Shown: positions 36,240 to 48,546, counted from the stretch's first letter. The stretch is 64,000 bases of DNA from Juglans regia (GCF_001411555.2 NC_049902.1:8935985-8999984), one strand, 5' to 3'. Made by a program: numbers and translations. Notes: generated from the sequence alone by a model not told the origin.

Positions 36240-39200
36240 ACGGAATCCCAATTTAAGACCATAGAGGTAGAGATGCAAGCCTTGAGGAGACACATGGAAG
36301 CTGTGATGCACCAGCTATCTTATGTGGCATCAAATCTGCACAAAGCAAACAACAAGCAGTCACATGGATCACCTGATAATGAAGAAACAAGTAGACATGG
36401 CCAAATGATACCTCATACGGGAGAGGTACATCCCAGGGCAGTACGTTTGGATTTCACTAATTTTCATTGTGAGGATCCCCTCGGATAGTTATATAAGGTG
36501 AACCAATTTTTTTATTTTTCAAAGCACCATATGTAACTTGTGTCATTTTACATGGAGGGCAAGGCTCTAGTATGGTTCCAGGACTTGGATGAGTCTAGTG
36601 CCTTGACCAACTGGGAAGAATTTGTAAAGGCCTTGTGAATCATATTTAGCCCAAGCAGTTATGATGACCCTATGGAATAGTTGACTCGGTTGAGACAAGT
36701 AGGAACAGTAGAAGAATATACAGTTAATTTTGAAGGCTTATCAAACAAGCTAAGAGGATTGTAGAAAAAAATACAAATTAAGTTGTTTTCTAAGTGGTTT
36801 AAGGGATGAAATACGCCTACTTATTCGAATGTTTAATCTCCCAAATCTCATTACTGCCTATAGCCTTTCCAAAATCCAGGAAGAAATGTCACCTCCACGT
36901 CATAACCTTGAATCCAACAAAAACCATGGAAAGGCAATAGTCCTAGTATAGAAAATTAGCCAAAACCAAATGAGGGATAGTAGGGAGAAGGGTTTATACT
37001 ATTATTGTGATTTCAAATGGAATCCAAGGCACATGTGTCAAAACCCGAAGTTGTATTTGATTGTAGAAGTGGAAGAAGAATCTGAGGTGGTTGGGACTAA
37101 CTTTGATCATTTGAATGACCAGAAGGATGGTGTGGGCATGTTCAAGTTTGACAAACCTCCAGAAATTTCATTACATGCCATTATTGGCTCTATAAACCCG
37201 AGAACTATAAGAATCAGAGGAAAGACTGGCAGTCAAGGAGTGATAATTCTCATTGACTTAGGAAGTACCCATAACTTCCTAGACCTCGCAATACTTTCTA
37301 GAGTTTCCTTAACTATGGTTGAAGACGAAAAAGTTATGGTTAAAGTGGCCAATGGAGATCAAGTGGACAGTGAAGGGAAACCTTCAATGTAGATATGTAT
37401 GTCTTGGTTTTGGTAGGTTGTAACATGGTGCTAGGGGTGCATTGGTTACAAGGGTTGGGCCCAATTTTATGGAATTTCCGCGAGCTCACAATGTTGTTCA
37501 CACACAAATAGACTATTGTTCAATTAAAGGGGCTTAGTGTTAATGCCTGGATAGAGGAGGGCTCTATCAACAAACTCCAAAAAGGGAGAATAAACGAATG
37601 CTACTACAATTTGTTGAAGAACTGCCAGCAAACCAAAACCAAAATATTTCAAAACCCATCCAGCAAACCCTAAACCAATACCATGATATTTTCACCTCTC
37701 CAACTGGCCTTTTACCCATACCCATGACTGTGCCATTACCCTCCAACCAGGAACCAAACCAATTTCTATAATGCCCTATCGTTACCTATTTCCAAAACGA
37801 CAAAATTGAGAGGATAGTGAAGGAGCTATTGGATTGAGGGGTCATTCATCCTAGTCTAAGTCCCTACTGCTCATCAATATTGTTGGTGAGGAAAGCAGAT
37901 GGTATATGGAAGTTATGCATGGACTACAGGGCTCTAAACAGTGCTACTGTTAAGGATAGATATCTTATCCCAGTAGTGGAAAAGTTGTTGGATAAATTAC
38001 ACAGAGCTAAAGTGTTCTCTAAGCTCGACTTAAGGTCGGGTTACCATCAAATTCGAGTGAGACCATAAGACATCCCCAAAACTGCCTTTAGGATACATGA
38101 GGGACACTACGAGTTTCTAGTTATGTCATTTAGCTTACCTAACGCACCCTTGACTTTTCAAAGCCTAATGAATCAAGTTTTTAAACCTTACCTTATAAAG
38201 TTTGTTTTAGATTTTTTTTTATGACATCCTAATATATAGCAGGGATGCAGAGGCACATGTGGCCCATTTGAGGGTTACTTTTGACACACCAAGGGAGAAC
38301 CAACAAGTTCAGGTTTGGCTGTGAAGAGGTCTCCTATTTGGACCATCTCATTTCTACCAAGGGGGTTCGAGTAGAGCCTGACAAGCTACGGGCCATGGTG
38401 GAATGGCCCCTACCTCGCTCTATAAAGGCCTTAAGGGGTTTCTTAGGCCTGACAGGATATTACAGAAGGTTTATCAGGGGTTACAAAGCCATAGCTGCTA
38501 AGCTAACAAACTTACTCAGGAATGACAGTTTCAAGTGGGATAGTGAAGCCCAAGAGGCATTTGATAGAGTCAAAAAGAAATGACCCAACCTCCAGTCTTG
38601 GCCCTACCCAATTTCTGATCCTCATTTGTAATTAAATACTATGCCTCAGGTGAGGCCATTGGGGTTGTATTGATGCATGGAAGTAGACCCCGAGCCTACT
38701 ACAGTCAAGCTCTAAAGGGAAAGGCTCGGGGGATGTCGACATATGAAAAATAATTATTTGGACTAGCCTCAGCAGTATAGAAATGGTGTCTTTATTTGCT
38801 AGGACAGTCCTTTGTGGTCAAAACAGACCATTAAAGCCTTAAGTTTCTACTGGACCAAAGGGTGGCAATTACAATGCAGCAAAAATGGGTATCCAAGTTG
38901 ATGGGCTATGATTTTATTATGGAGTATAAAAAGGGGAGGGAGAACCTAATAGCAGATGCCTTGCCTAGACAAAAGAGGGAAGTTGAAATTACTTTTTCAA
39001 TGATATCACTACCTAGTTATAAATGGATGACAAAGATTAAATCTCCGTATAACTCAGATGCTAAAGCACAAGACCTATGGGGAAAATATCTTGTTGGAAA
39101 CTTGACTTTTCCTTACTCCATAAAAAATGGGGTGTTGTTCTACAAGGACAGAGTATATATTCCTAACAGCCAAGCTTTTATCAACAAAATTTTAGAATTG

Positions 39201-40400
39201 ATGTATAGTAGCCCTATGGGGGGGACATTTGGGTTTTGATAAAACCATCCACAGATTGAAAAGGGATTTTTATTGGCTAGAGCAGAAATTTGATGTTAAG
39301 AACTTCCTCAAGGGATGTGACATTTGTTAGGTGCTAAAGGTAGATAATACATTCCCTAGTGGTTTGCTCCAGCCCTTACCCCATACCCTCACAACCCTGG
39401 GCAAATATCACAATGGACTTTGCTGAGAAATTTGCCTACTTCATGTGGGTTCAACTCCCTATGGGTTACAGTCGATAGATTCACTAAATATGCACACTTT
39501 GTGCCCATCTCTCATCCCTACACAGCAAAGGTGGTAGCTCAGCTATTTCTAAAACATATATTCAAATTTCATGGAATGCCCCACTCCATTATCTCAATAG
39601 GGACCCTATATTCACAGTAAATTTTGGAAGGAGCTCTTCTCCTTACAAGGAGTTCAGTTTTCATTTAGTACTGTCTACTATCCCTAACAGATGACTAGAC
39701 AGAGGCAGTGAACAGATGGGTCGAAAATTACCTAAGGAGCTATGTGGGGGACAAACCTAGGGACTGGTCATAGTGGATAATCCTAGCTGAGTTGTGTTAT
39801 AATTCAAGCCAATATGCATCAATGAAAGTTACACTTTTTGAGGTACTATATGGGTACAAACCTCCTACATTGTTAAGCTATGTTTCTGGAACAGCTAGGG
39901 TCGAGGAAGTGGAATTGACCCTACAAAAAGGAGATCAACTATAGAACTTGTTGAAACAGAATATGGCTAGAGCCCAAGAGTTAATGAAAAAATAAGCTGA
40001 TAAGAAAAGAAAGGAAGAACAATACCAGACAGGTGACTGGGTCTATTTGTGGCTTCAACCCTATAGGCAATCTTCCATCAGCCATTGTCAAAGCATCAAG
40101 CTTTCTCCTCATTTTTATGGCAATTTTCAGGTGGCACAGTAGATCGGGGACGTGGCGTATCGCCTAAGGCTACCAAAGACTGCCCAAATCCACAATGTTT
40201 TCCATGTCTCTCAGTTGAAGCGTAAATTGGGTTAGCACATAAACCCTATAGCTAGGCTACCACCTATGGATGCTCGTGGTGTTATGAAACATGAATCGGA
40301 AGAAGTACTTAACCAAAGGAGAGGAAGGTAAAGAACAAATCTCTATTGGAGTTGTTGGTCCGATGACAAGGTCAACCGGCAGAGGATGCTTCCTAGGAGC
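36240..40400 (+). pseudogene. Degenerate gag-pol of second chromovirus
   Basis: Many stops and frameshifts. Gag-like segment about 36240-36900 (VRLDFTNFHCEDPLG; MEGKALVWFQDL in another frame). Zinc knuckle about 36990-37060 reads YYYCDFKWNPRHMCQNPK, with the first Cys replaced. Protease about 37230-37390 has IDLGSTHNFLD, where the family has DSGST, so the catalytic triad is altered. RT about 37800-38280 has [12 protein letters not shown] and [15 protein letters not shown], but the catalytic Asp box near 38210 is frameshifted. RNase H about 38620-38990; integrase zinc-binding and core about 39190-39900; C-terminal segment about 40030-40240; chromodomain about 40280-40418, continuing at 42410 beyond the hAT insertion. 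Confidence 0.88.
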
Positions 40401-40418
40401 CATACCACCAGTTGTGAT

Positions 40419-42401
40419 TAGGGCTGAGCAAAAATCCGACAATCCGACTCCGAATCCGACTCCGCTCCGGCTCCGACTTGTCGGAGTCGGAGTCGGAGGT
40501 TTTTTCTTCATGACAGTCGGAGTCGGAGTCGGATCCATTGATGATCCGACTCCGACTCCGCTCCGATCCAACTCCGATCCTCCGCCTCCGCCTCCGACGT
40601 CTCCCTCCGACTCCGCCTCCGCCTCCGCCTCCGATTTTATACATAGTTTATAAAATATGTGTTTTTCTATATATTAATTATTTAAATTTTATACAACTAT
40701 ATCTTATATAGTTAGTTAAACTCAATAATATACTAGTTAAATAATATATTTATACTATAATATATAGACTAAATTGACTAATAATAGTTTAGTATATGAC
40801 TATATGTAAATATCATACTATTACAAATTTACAATATTACTACCATGTAACACTAAATTACTAATGTATAAATATAATAGCATATAATACTAATAACTAA
40901 TGTATATATAATATACTATAAACACTAAGATGAATAATAACATCGACATGTAATATTGTAATACTAATGTATAAACACTAATCTATAAATTTATAATAAC
41001 ATATAATACTAATGTATAATAACTAAAGTATTATTCATATAAATTACTAATAGTCTAATAGTATTAATTACTATATATAAATTAGTAAACCACTTTAAGC
41101 CTATATATAAATGACTATATAAATTACTGTAGTAATAGTATCAATTACTAATACTATATTACTATATGATACTATTAAGTTATTAACTATAGTGATATAC
41201 TAGTATTAGAAATTAAGTATACTAATACAATCAGTAATATAGTCAGTATAATACTAATATACTAATACTATTATATAGTTATACTAAATTAAAATCATTA
41301 TAGCAAATACTAATATATAGTTATTCTAATCATTACAACTAATTCTAATACTAATATAGACTATAGTTATAACTTGTAGTATCATAACTATACTAAATCA
41401 CTATAACTTATACTAATATAGTTATACTAAATGACTATATCTATAACTATATATATTATATAGTATTAATATCACTATTAGTATAATATATAGTATTAAT
41501 AATAACTAATAGTCTAATACTAATATAACTATTAATATAACTAATATCACTACTAGTATAACTAATATTAATACTAATACTAATATACTAATACTATTAT
41601 ATAGTTATACTAAATTAAAATCATTATAGCAAATACTAATATATAGTTATTCTAATCACTACAACTAATTCTAATACTAATATAGACTATAGTTATAACT
41701 TGTAGTATCATAATTATACTAAATCACTATAACTTATACTAATATAGTTATACTAAATGACTTTAACTATAACTATATATATTATATAGTATTAATATCA
41801 CTATTAGTATAATATATAGTATTAATAATAACTAATAGTCTAATACTAATATAACTATTAGTATAACTAATATCACTACTAGTATAACTAATATTAATAC
41901 TAATACTAATATACTAATACTATTAGTGTATTACATATATTTATATATATATATATATATATATATAAAGTATATTAGTGTATTAATAATATTTCGTATA
42001 CAGTGTCGGTGTCTTTTTTTTAATATTCATATATAATAATATATATCATATATTTTTTTATGAATCTTCATATATATATATAATATAAATTATAATGATA
42101 ACATTAGATTGATATTGCATGGTCTTCTATTTAGTTTAGATTGTAATATTGATAAAGTTGAAATTTGAAAGCTCACAAATTTTTTTTTTTTTTTTTAAAA
42201 ATGGGTCAAATATGAAATTAAAAAAGACAAAAAAATAAAATAAAAAAATCCGACTCCGCTCCGACAAGTCGGAGTCGGAGTCGGATCGGATAATATACAT
42301 CGCGGAGTCGGAGTCGGAGGTCGGATTCGACCTTCGACAAAGTCGGAGTCGGAGTCGGAGTCTGGGCCCTCCGACTCCGAATAGGTCGGTGCTCAGCCCT
42401 A
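40419..42401. mobile_element. hAT-type element, 2.0 kb, inserted in a chromodomain
   Basis: Perfect 12-bp terminal inverted repeats TAGGGCTGAGCA and perfect 8-bp flanking repeat GTTGTGAT (40411-40418 and 42402-42409). Subterminal arrays of TCCGACTCCG at the left and GGAGTCGGAG at the right form large inverted arms. The core (40640-42180) is extremely AT-rich, with no ORF, and includes a 326-bp tandem duplication and a (TA)n tract. Short frames through the hexamer arms (40291-40653, both strands) are by-products of the repeat. Confidence 0.93.
41251..41930. repeat. 326-bp tandem duplication in the hAT core
   Basis: The unit beginning ATACTAATATACTAATAC at 41251 recurs at 41577 with only scattered differences (for example AATCATTAC/AATCACTAC and GACTATATC/GACTTTAAC). 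A partial third start lies near 41903. Confidence 0.9.
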
Positions 42402-42456
42402 GTTGTGATTAGATTTTCCCCACCATGTGGGCAATGTCTTCTAATGGGGAAGGAGT

Positions 42457-42710
42457 TGTTACATGCTGACAAGGGGAAGACTTGGAGAGATCGGCGTGTA
42501 ATAAGGACAATTTAGTACTTTCTCCTTTAGCAATTATATACGCTCTGTGTGGGAAATTTGAGAAATATCTAGAAGATTCTACTGTTTATTGTTCATGTGG
42601 AGGAGCTCCCCTTGAAGGGAGTTGTTATCATTTATATTTTCTAGATTGAATATAGTTTCCTTTCATCTTCATTACACCTTTACATTCCATTTTAATTACC
42701 AATTGTTACA
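42457..42710 (+). repeat. 3' LTR of second chromovirus (254 bp, internally deleted)
   Basis: Matches the first about 30 bp and the last about 220 bp of the 5' LTR. The segment from about 35645 to 35895 in the 5' LTR is missing, the junction reading GGCGTGTAATAAGGAC. Confidence 0.9.
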
Positions 42711-44500
42711 GTGTACTTGGTCCAATCCACGTTGTCCAGGGTCATCGCTTCGGTCATCCTCTTCTTCGTCATCAAAATCAGAATAATATCTGTAAATAAA
42801 TATGAAGAAAAGTGGTACGTACAAGACCGTGGTGTTCGCCGGCTTGGAAGGAGAAATTGTGTTGGTTCATGGCCTGGGTATAGAGTTAGGAGAGGGAGTC
42901 AGCCGCATTAAAAAATGATGCGTACCTGATTCGATCCACGTCTTCCAGGGTTGATGATATGGATATCAATCCTCTTCTTCTGCTTCAAGATTCTCTCTCT
43001 CTCTCCAATTTCTCTGTCTCTCAAGTCTCTCTCACTTGCTCAAATCTCTCCTTCCAAATTGCTTTTTGGGTCTTTTTGTTTTTTTTTTTTTTTTTTTTTA
43101 CTGTTGCAGCAACAACTACATTTGTATTGTTTTTAAATTTAAATTCGATGATTCATCACCTATTATTTTTCCCCTATTAAAGTATCAAAACAAAATTAGT
43201 CTCACAATATTTAATAACTTCAACAAAATCTTAAAACAAAATAGATTTTTACTCAAACTGGTTTTGAAAATGCAACGAAACGGCACAATTTTTTGGAATA
43301 ATCTAGGTAAATAAATAAATGAGATCAATTTGAAAAACTCATTTGAGTACTGCTATTCTAAGGTCTCTAGACTCTCCACACCATACATTGTTATTTTAAG
43401 ACCTCTCCACCACATACGACTACTCTGACTCTTGGAAACAAACCCACAAAATGATGTTTTGATCCTTTATAATTGAAAATCTTTTTAAGTAATTGCTTCA
43501 AAATCACTCGCATCCGACTTGCCACAACATAGAGAAATTTAGGCTACGCCTGGTTAAATGAAATAAGATGAGAAATTTTCACAATTTCATTCTCAAACAT
43601 CACTCAAACATAATATATTTGTTAATTTCAAATCATTAAATTTTTCATCCAATAATTACCTAATCATTACAACTTGTATAAACTTCAAAGCAAAATGTAA
43701 AAATCAATACAACTTTTTCAAACTTCAAAACAAAAATAATGTTAAAAAATTATATTAAAACAAATTTTTAATTTTATAATATTTTTATTTAATTTTTTTT
43801 TCTCCTTTTTTAAAACCCAATAAAATATCTTAACTCAAATTATTTAACTACTATTCACAAATAATTTTATTACTATTCACAAAATTCTGAAATACTCACA
43901 GAATCGAGCCCCAGTGTAGCTTCTATTCCTTATAATTAAATGAAAAATAATATATATATATAAAATCAGGATGAGGTGTCAAATGGGTTTTTACCCCTTC
44001 CAAACAAGAACTCTCACATTAACTTTTTCATCATAACTAAAATATCAGTACCCACACATATTCAAAACTTTATAATTATTTAAAAAAAAAAAAATTAATG
44101 GTGGCTGTCAACGACCACATTCTGACGACCGACCACCAAATTCCGGCGACTGCAGCCACCACTTTGAGTGACTGCTGAAATAGTGACAGAGTGTGCATTC
44201 TTGCGCACTCGCATCAGAAGTTCGAGAATGTGAACTGAAACAGTTCGAACAGACGGACTATTGGAGAACTACGAAACAAATTAAACATTAAAAGAACTCT
44301 TTACCTCTCTCCATACTCGGGTTCAAGTCTCACTACACTATTATTACATATCAGAAATCATTTAAATCATTACATAAGATCCAACTCATGTTTCCTACTA
44401 AAAGATACAGGTAATAAGCTCAACTTCAAGATACATTGCACTGCCAAATGTCACATGAACCAAAAAAGCTTCTGAATACTGTCCTATGCTTGGTACATCA
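42711..44500. other. Intergenic region with MITE and CT-rich tract
   Basis: At 42711-42960 there is a duplicated segment of the chromovirus target site. At 42985-43045 lies a CT-rich stretch followed by poly(T) (43078-43099). A degenerate MITE is at about 43551-43918. From 43920 to 44500 no feature was recognised. Frames at 42951-43314 run through the CT/T tracts and are not credible genes. Confidence 0.55.
43551..43918 (-). mobile_element. Degenerate long MITE related to the Tourist-like family
   Basis: Left end CTACGCCTGGTTAAATGAAATAAGATGAG and a right end reading CTACACTGGGGCTCGATTCTG on the other strand. Internal AATCATTACAACTT, CAATACAACTTTTTC and TATTCACAAAATTCTGAAAT segments are shared with related repeats. 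Borders approximate. Confidence 0.5.
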
Positions 44501-44840
44501 TGTTACAGCTAAAGCTGAACAGAACAAAAGAAAGCCTTCAGCTGATGATTTTTACTACAATAATCTTGAAACGTTGTGTGGTTAGGGAACAACAAAAGGG
44601 TCAAGGGTCACGATACAAAAGGCCCTTAGTATCAAGGTGGGAGCCACTTACAGTAGAACTAGGTTGAAGTATGTAAGGTTATCATACAAAATCCATTCAC
44701 ATTTGAACAACTGACAGCACAAGAAGTACACCCACCAGCATCTCAACCATCCCTGAGTACTCTCCATTGGTGTTGATTTGAACAAAATTCAATTTGGAAC
44801 TTTCTGTCTTGGGTGAGTGATTATATGAAGTGCATCAGTA

Positions 44841-47800
44841 CTACTGGTAAGCAAAGCATGTATTGGCATCATCTTGAGGTTGGTGTGCATTGGTAGTACT
44901 GGAATCATCTTGAGGTGGGTGTGCATTGGTGATCTCAATAACCTTACGGTAGAAACCCCATGATAGGTTTGATTCAGTAATGGCACGTTGACCAAATGGA
45001 TTCTCCTCAACATATTTCTGAACATTCTTGGCCATAGCTAACCCTTCCATATAAACTCGAAGATCACCGCCAGGTCCTGTGGTGAAAGCAAGTGCAAAAA
45101 TTGTGGCTTATTGTAAAATAATCAGAGCAAAAGTAAGATGGGGCAACACTTTACATTCCAAAATTACCAAAATGACATACCTGCAGTTCGAATTACATAG
45201 CCAACAGTATAACAAGTTCCAGTGGCAAAAATGTAAAGAACACAGGTTGGGATTAAAAATCAGCAACAATACCAAGTGATTCATTTATAATTTTTTGTTA
45301 AGTGATTGGAGAAGAGATTTATATTAGGAGAGAGAACTTTAACTTTCCATTAACCCAAAGTGTCTCACCTAACGACATGTCTTCAACATTCCAATATCGA
45401 TATGTATGTGGAAATATTGCTGTGTTCACCTATAGCAACAAGAAGATGCAAAGATGAAAAAATATATCATTATTGGAGTATAATCCAGAGTGTAAAAAAC
45501 AGGCCATATTTCCCAAGTGACAGTGGGGTTGATTAGCTCACTGGATTAAGTAAAGCCTTGTACGGTGAATCATCGACCAACAATGTGTTTGCTTCATTAT
45601 ACTCCCCCTTTTCCCATGGAAGATTAGGCTCAAGCTTTTCCCAAAGTTTTCTAAGTTCCTTCAAAATCATAGGCTTCTCTTTATTCTCAACAGTACTGAA
45701 TCCGGTACTGGTACAGTGTGACTGATCCTGCCAAAAAAATAAAAAAAAACCATTAGAAAATATTGCACCATATAATGCCTTGCTAAAAGCCATGGTTTTT
45801 GTCAACATCATATGGATTAGATAAATCATCGGCTTTTCATCAATGGGACGTAGGCCCTAGAAATTGTTTGCACCCATGGGGTTGAACCTTAGACATAGAG
45901 GGAGCATACCACTACGACCAAGGCTCTTACCACTTGAGCCAACCCCTAGGGATTAAAAAGCCATGGTTTTAATTGGTTGCATCATTCACCAAACAAGATT
46001 GCAATGACAGAAAGAACAAAAAATACACAATAAATGTTTGATGACATTATGCTTTTTAAAAATTCCAACTTATTAAAGCAAATCACAAGTTCACAAATCG
46101 GGAGCATTTTAGAATAGTAGCAACTCTGAAAATATTACTATGAATTTGCTGCAGCGCCTGATCATAGGCAAAGTGAGGGAAGTGGACAAGCAGAAAGAGG
46201 ACACTCCTTAAAGATTTTTAAAGTACTAAAAATTTAACAAGTTTACAATCTTGACAAAAACAAAGTTCAGAGAGTAGGTACTGGAACTTTACGAGGCAAC
46301 CAATTACAACAAAGGAAAGTTTAATCAAATACGACAGCCATCACTTCACCTCTTTTAGTACAGCATTAAAATTGTGAGTGGTGGTGACTGGTGAAGGATG
46401 AACTAGAAAGGGTAACATAAAATGCCAAGCAAACATACCCAGAAATTGATACAAAAACATGAAATTTAGTAACAACAAATGAAGATTTAAAACACAATTA
46501 CCCAGCAGAAGAGTAACTTGTGTCTGGAATCTCCCATAAGTATATCAATCAGCCTGTCCATGTTCCTCCTACAAAATGTTACAGTTGTTTTGATAAGTTC
46601 CTACAAAATGTTACAGTTAAGGCACAAATTCATCAATCATAAAAAATGAAGCTGATTGGATCGCGATAGACTACACATCTTTTAAAAAAATTAAATAAAA
46701 AAAGAATCATTCAAACTAAAGAGGAAAAAGAGTAATCAGACAGATTGATTATTACTTGGTTCTTGATGACCAAACACCCACGACAAATCTGTCAAAACAA
46801 AACTGTAGAAAATCGTCACAAAAAGGCCTCTTAAAAACTGGGGAAAAAAGAACAGAAAGAGAGACAGTCAAGTTAGAATTGAGTCTTTGAATGCCAAACT
46901 CTATATTCATGCTCAGTGTCGAGTTTCACCTGCTTTGCCTGATATCATTATGTCTGCATTATACCCATTAGGAACATAAGGAACAATATCAGCAAGAAGC
47001 CCATTCAAATCAAGGATGAGAAGCTTTTTCTTAGAAGAATCCAAAAGAGATTTTTCTGTTGGAGACTTCAATATTTCTGAAAAATTGTGCTCTTTGACAA
47101 CAATGCCCGAATCAGTGTCATCTTCTACTACACCTAAGTGTGATGGACTGACTTTCATCTCGGCTCTCTCAACATCCATCTGCTCTTGGTGCTTGTATGA
47201 AGGATCACATCCAGATAAATTAGTTGTAGTCATACCATTACCATAAGATGCCGGTTTATCAAGCTCTTCATTTACATGAGATGTATACTGTCCTGTGATA
47301 TGGTTCATATGAAGCTTTCCCCCATATTTATGGTCTTTGTGGTCTTTAGGGACATCTGGCACAGAAGCATCATTCACAAAACTAATTTCACAAAAATTAT
47401 TTTCCAAATTCGTCATTTTGCTTCTCTCCTTGCCGTCCTTAGATGCAAGTTCACTATTCATGCAGTTAAATGAGGCATCCTCGATCAATTTATCTTCCAT
47501 AACCTGTTTTATGGCAGCATGCTCTCCTGAGAGTGAGGTATCTAACTTCTCCATTAACTCGGCTGTTGGTAATTCACCCAAAAATTGGTTCATAAGCCCT
47601 TGCATATCATCCTTGATGGATTCTAAACTATTTTGAAAGGATGAAGAGGACACTTCACTACTCTCACCTACAGTTCTACCTCTTTTCCCCCTACTATAAG
47701 TTTTCAGATTCTTCTGGTCAAATAAAATACATTTGTTCTCTAGGTCATCATCACATTTCTCTGTCAAACCAGTATTTGCACTCTCAATAAATCCAATATG

Positions 47801-48157
47801 CTCTCCAAGGATGAGGGGTTTATGCTTTACATCTGCCGAGTTCATCTCTGAAACTTCAGAAACAGTGTTCTTCTCATCTTTCCCAATATGCTTAACATTA
47901 GTGGCAACTTCTTGAAGATCATAGTCCATACCCTTAACCTCTGACCCAATATGCCTCTCATTCTGCTCCTTTCCCTCAACCTTCACTTGAGAACAACTTA
48001 CTTCTACATGAGACCCTGCCATTTCTCGTTCCAACATTAAGCACGATTTGACTGGAGACTGTAGAGATTGATCTACTTCAAGGGCAGTAGGCAATCCCCT
48101 CTCCTTTCTTCTTTTCTTTGATTCTAAATTACTTTGGGGCGTTCCCGATCCTGTCAT
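44841..48157 (-). CDS. FCP1/NIF-like HAD phosphatase-family protein
   Basis: Six coding exons: 46930-48157, 46756-46837, 46502-46568, 45542-45727, 45369-45429 and 44841-45076. All have GT-AG borders with consistent phase; total 619 aa if translation starts at the in-frame ATG 48155-48157. The N-terminal 370 or so residues are charged and low in conservation, with a basic KKRRKERG stretch near the start, possibly a nuclear signal. The C-terminal NIF domain starts KKLLILDLNGLLADIV and continues FKRPFCDDFLQF, VGVWSSRT, HKLLFCWDQSHC, LKELRKLWEKL and LLVDDSPYKAL. Canonical FCP1/SCP enzymes have DxDxT; here it is DLNGL, so the second Asp and the Thr are replaced, while the nucleophile Asp and the DDS motif remain. 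Activity is doubtful. Intron 3 hosts a SINE. Confidence 0.88.
45800..45955 (-). mobile_element. tRNA-derived SINE in FCP1-like intron 3
   Basis: On the minus strand it has an A box TGGCTCAAGTGG and a B box GGTTCAACCCC, the Pol III promoter of tRNA-type SINEs. A perfect 15-bp repeat AAAAGCCATGGTTTT flanks it (45785-45799 and 45956-45970). A second copy lies at about 54236-54381. Confidence 0.87.
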
Positions 48158-48328
48158 TCCACCAACAGTATCCAAAGAATCTACATAAACCACTTTCAGG
48201 ACTGGTTTGCATTCAAGAAGTAACCAGCTAATGTATCACTAATCTTCACACAATGACTGTGCTTCTTAAATATGCTCCACGCTCCTCTTAAGCCACAAAC
48301 TCCATTCTGCATCGCTTACTGTACTCAC

Positions 48329-48546
48329 CACATCCATCTTTAGCTAATATTATTGGAAGCCATATATATCAATCTCCGCATTGAAGACCTTCCACTACCA
48401 GATATCATAGCATTCTTCCTCCCATTATCCACTTTTACTCCAAACAATCTCCAATCAATGTCTCCTTGCGGGCCTCTTCCCCATAGTTTAAATACGCGTA
48501 CAATCTTGTTTGTTTGATTCTTTTTAGTCCCTTTCTTTACAATTCC
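48329..48546 (-). other. Probable 5' untranslated exon 2 of the FCP1-like gene
   Basis: Bounded by an acceptor TTGCAG|G at 48547 and a strong donor TG|GTGAGT at 48328. A 60-odd codon frame ends in a stop inside it and no frame joins in phase to the coding exon, which would start at about 48201 after ACCAG. This suggests a leader exon rather than coding. Confidence 0.45.

Larger units (their letters stand above)
35615..42710 (+). mobile_element. Second Ty3/gypsy chromovirus with both LTRs
   Basis: Both LTRs start TGTTACATGCTGACAAGGGG and end TTGTTACA/ATGTTACA. A tRNA-Met-like primer site TGGTACCAAAGAC (36123-36135) follows the 5' LTR, and the purine tract AATGGGGAAGGAG (42443-42455) precedes the 3' LTR. 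Flanks GCGTA (35610-35614) and GTGTA (42711-42715) are a 5-bp duplication with one change. Gag, protease, RT, RNase H, integrase and chromodomain segments follow in Ty3/gypsy order. It is not autonomous, because every domain is broken. A hAT element is nested at 40419-42401. Confidence 0.92.

Noticed and set aside
40291..40653. Overlapping frames on both strands at the left arm of the hAT element
   Set aside because: They are translations of the GGAGTC/GACTCC hexamer array and the chromodomain remnant, not genes.
42951..43314. Start-containing frames through CT-rich and poly(T) DNA
   Set aside because: Hydrophobic Phe/Leu runs come from the T-tract; there is no conserved motif or splice structure.
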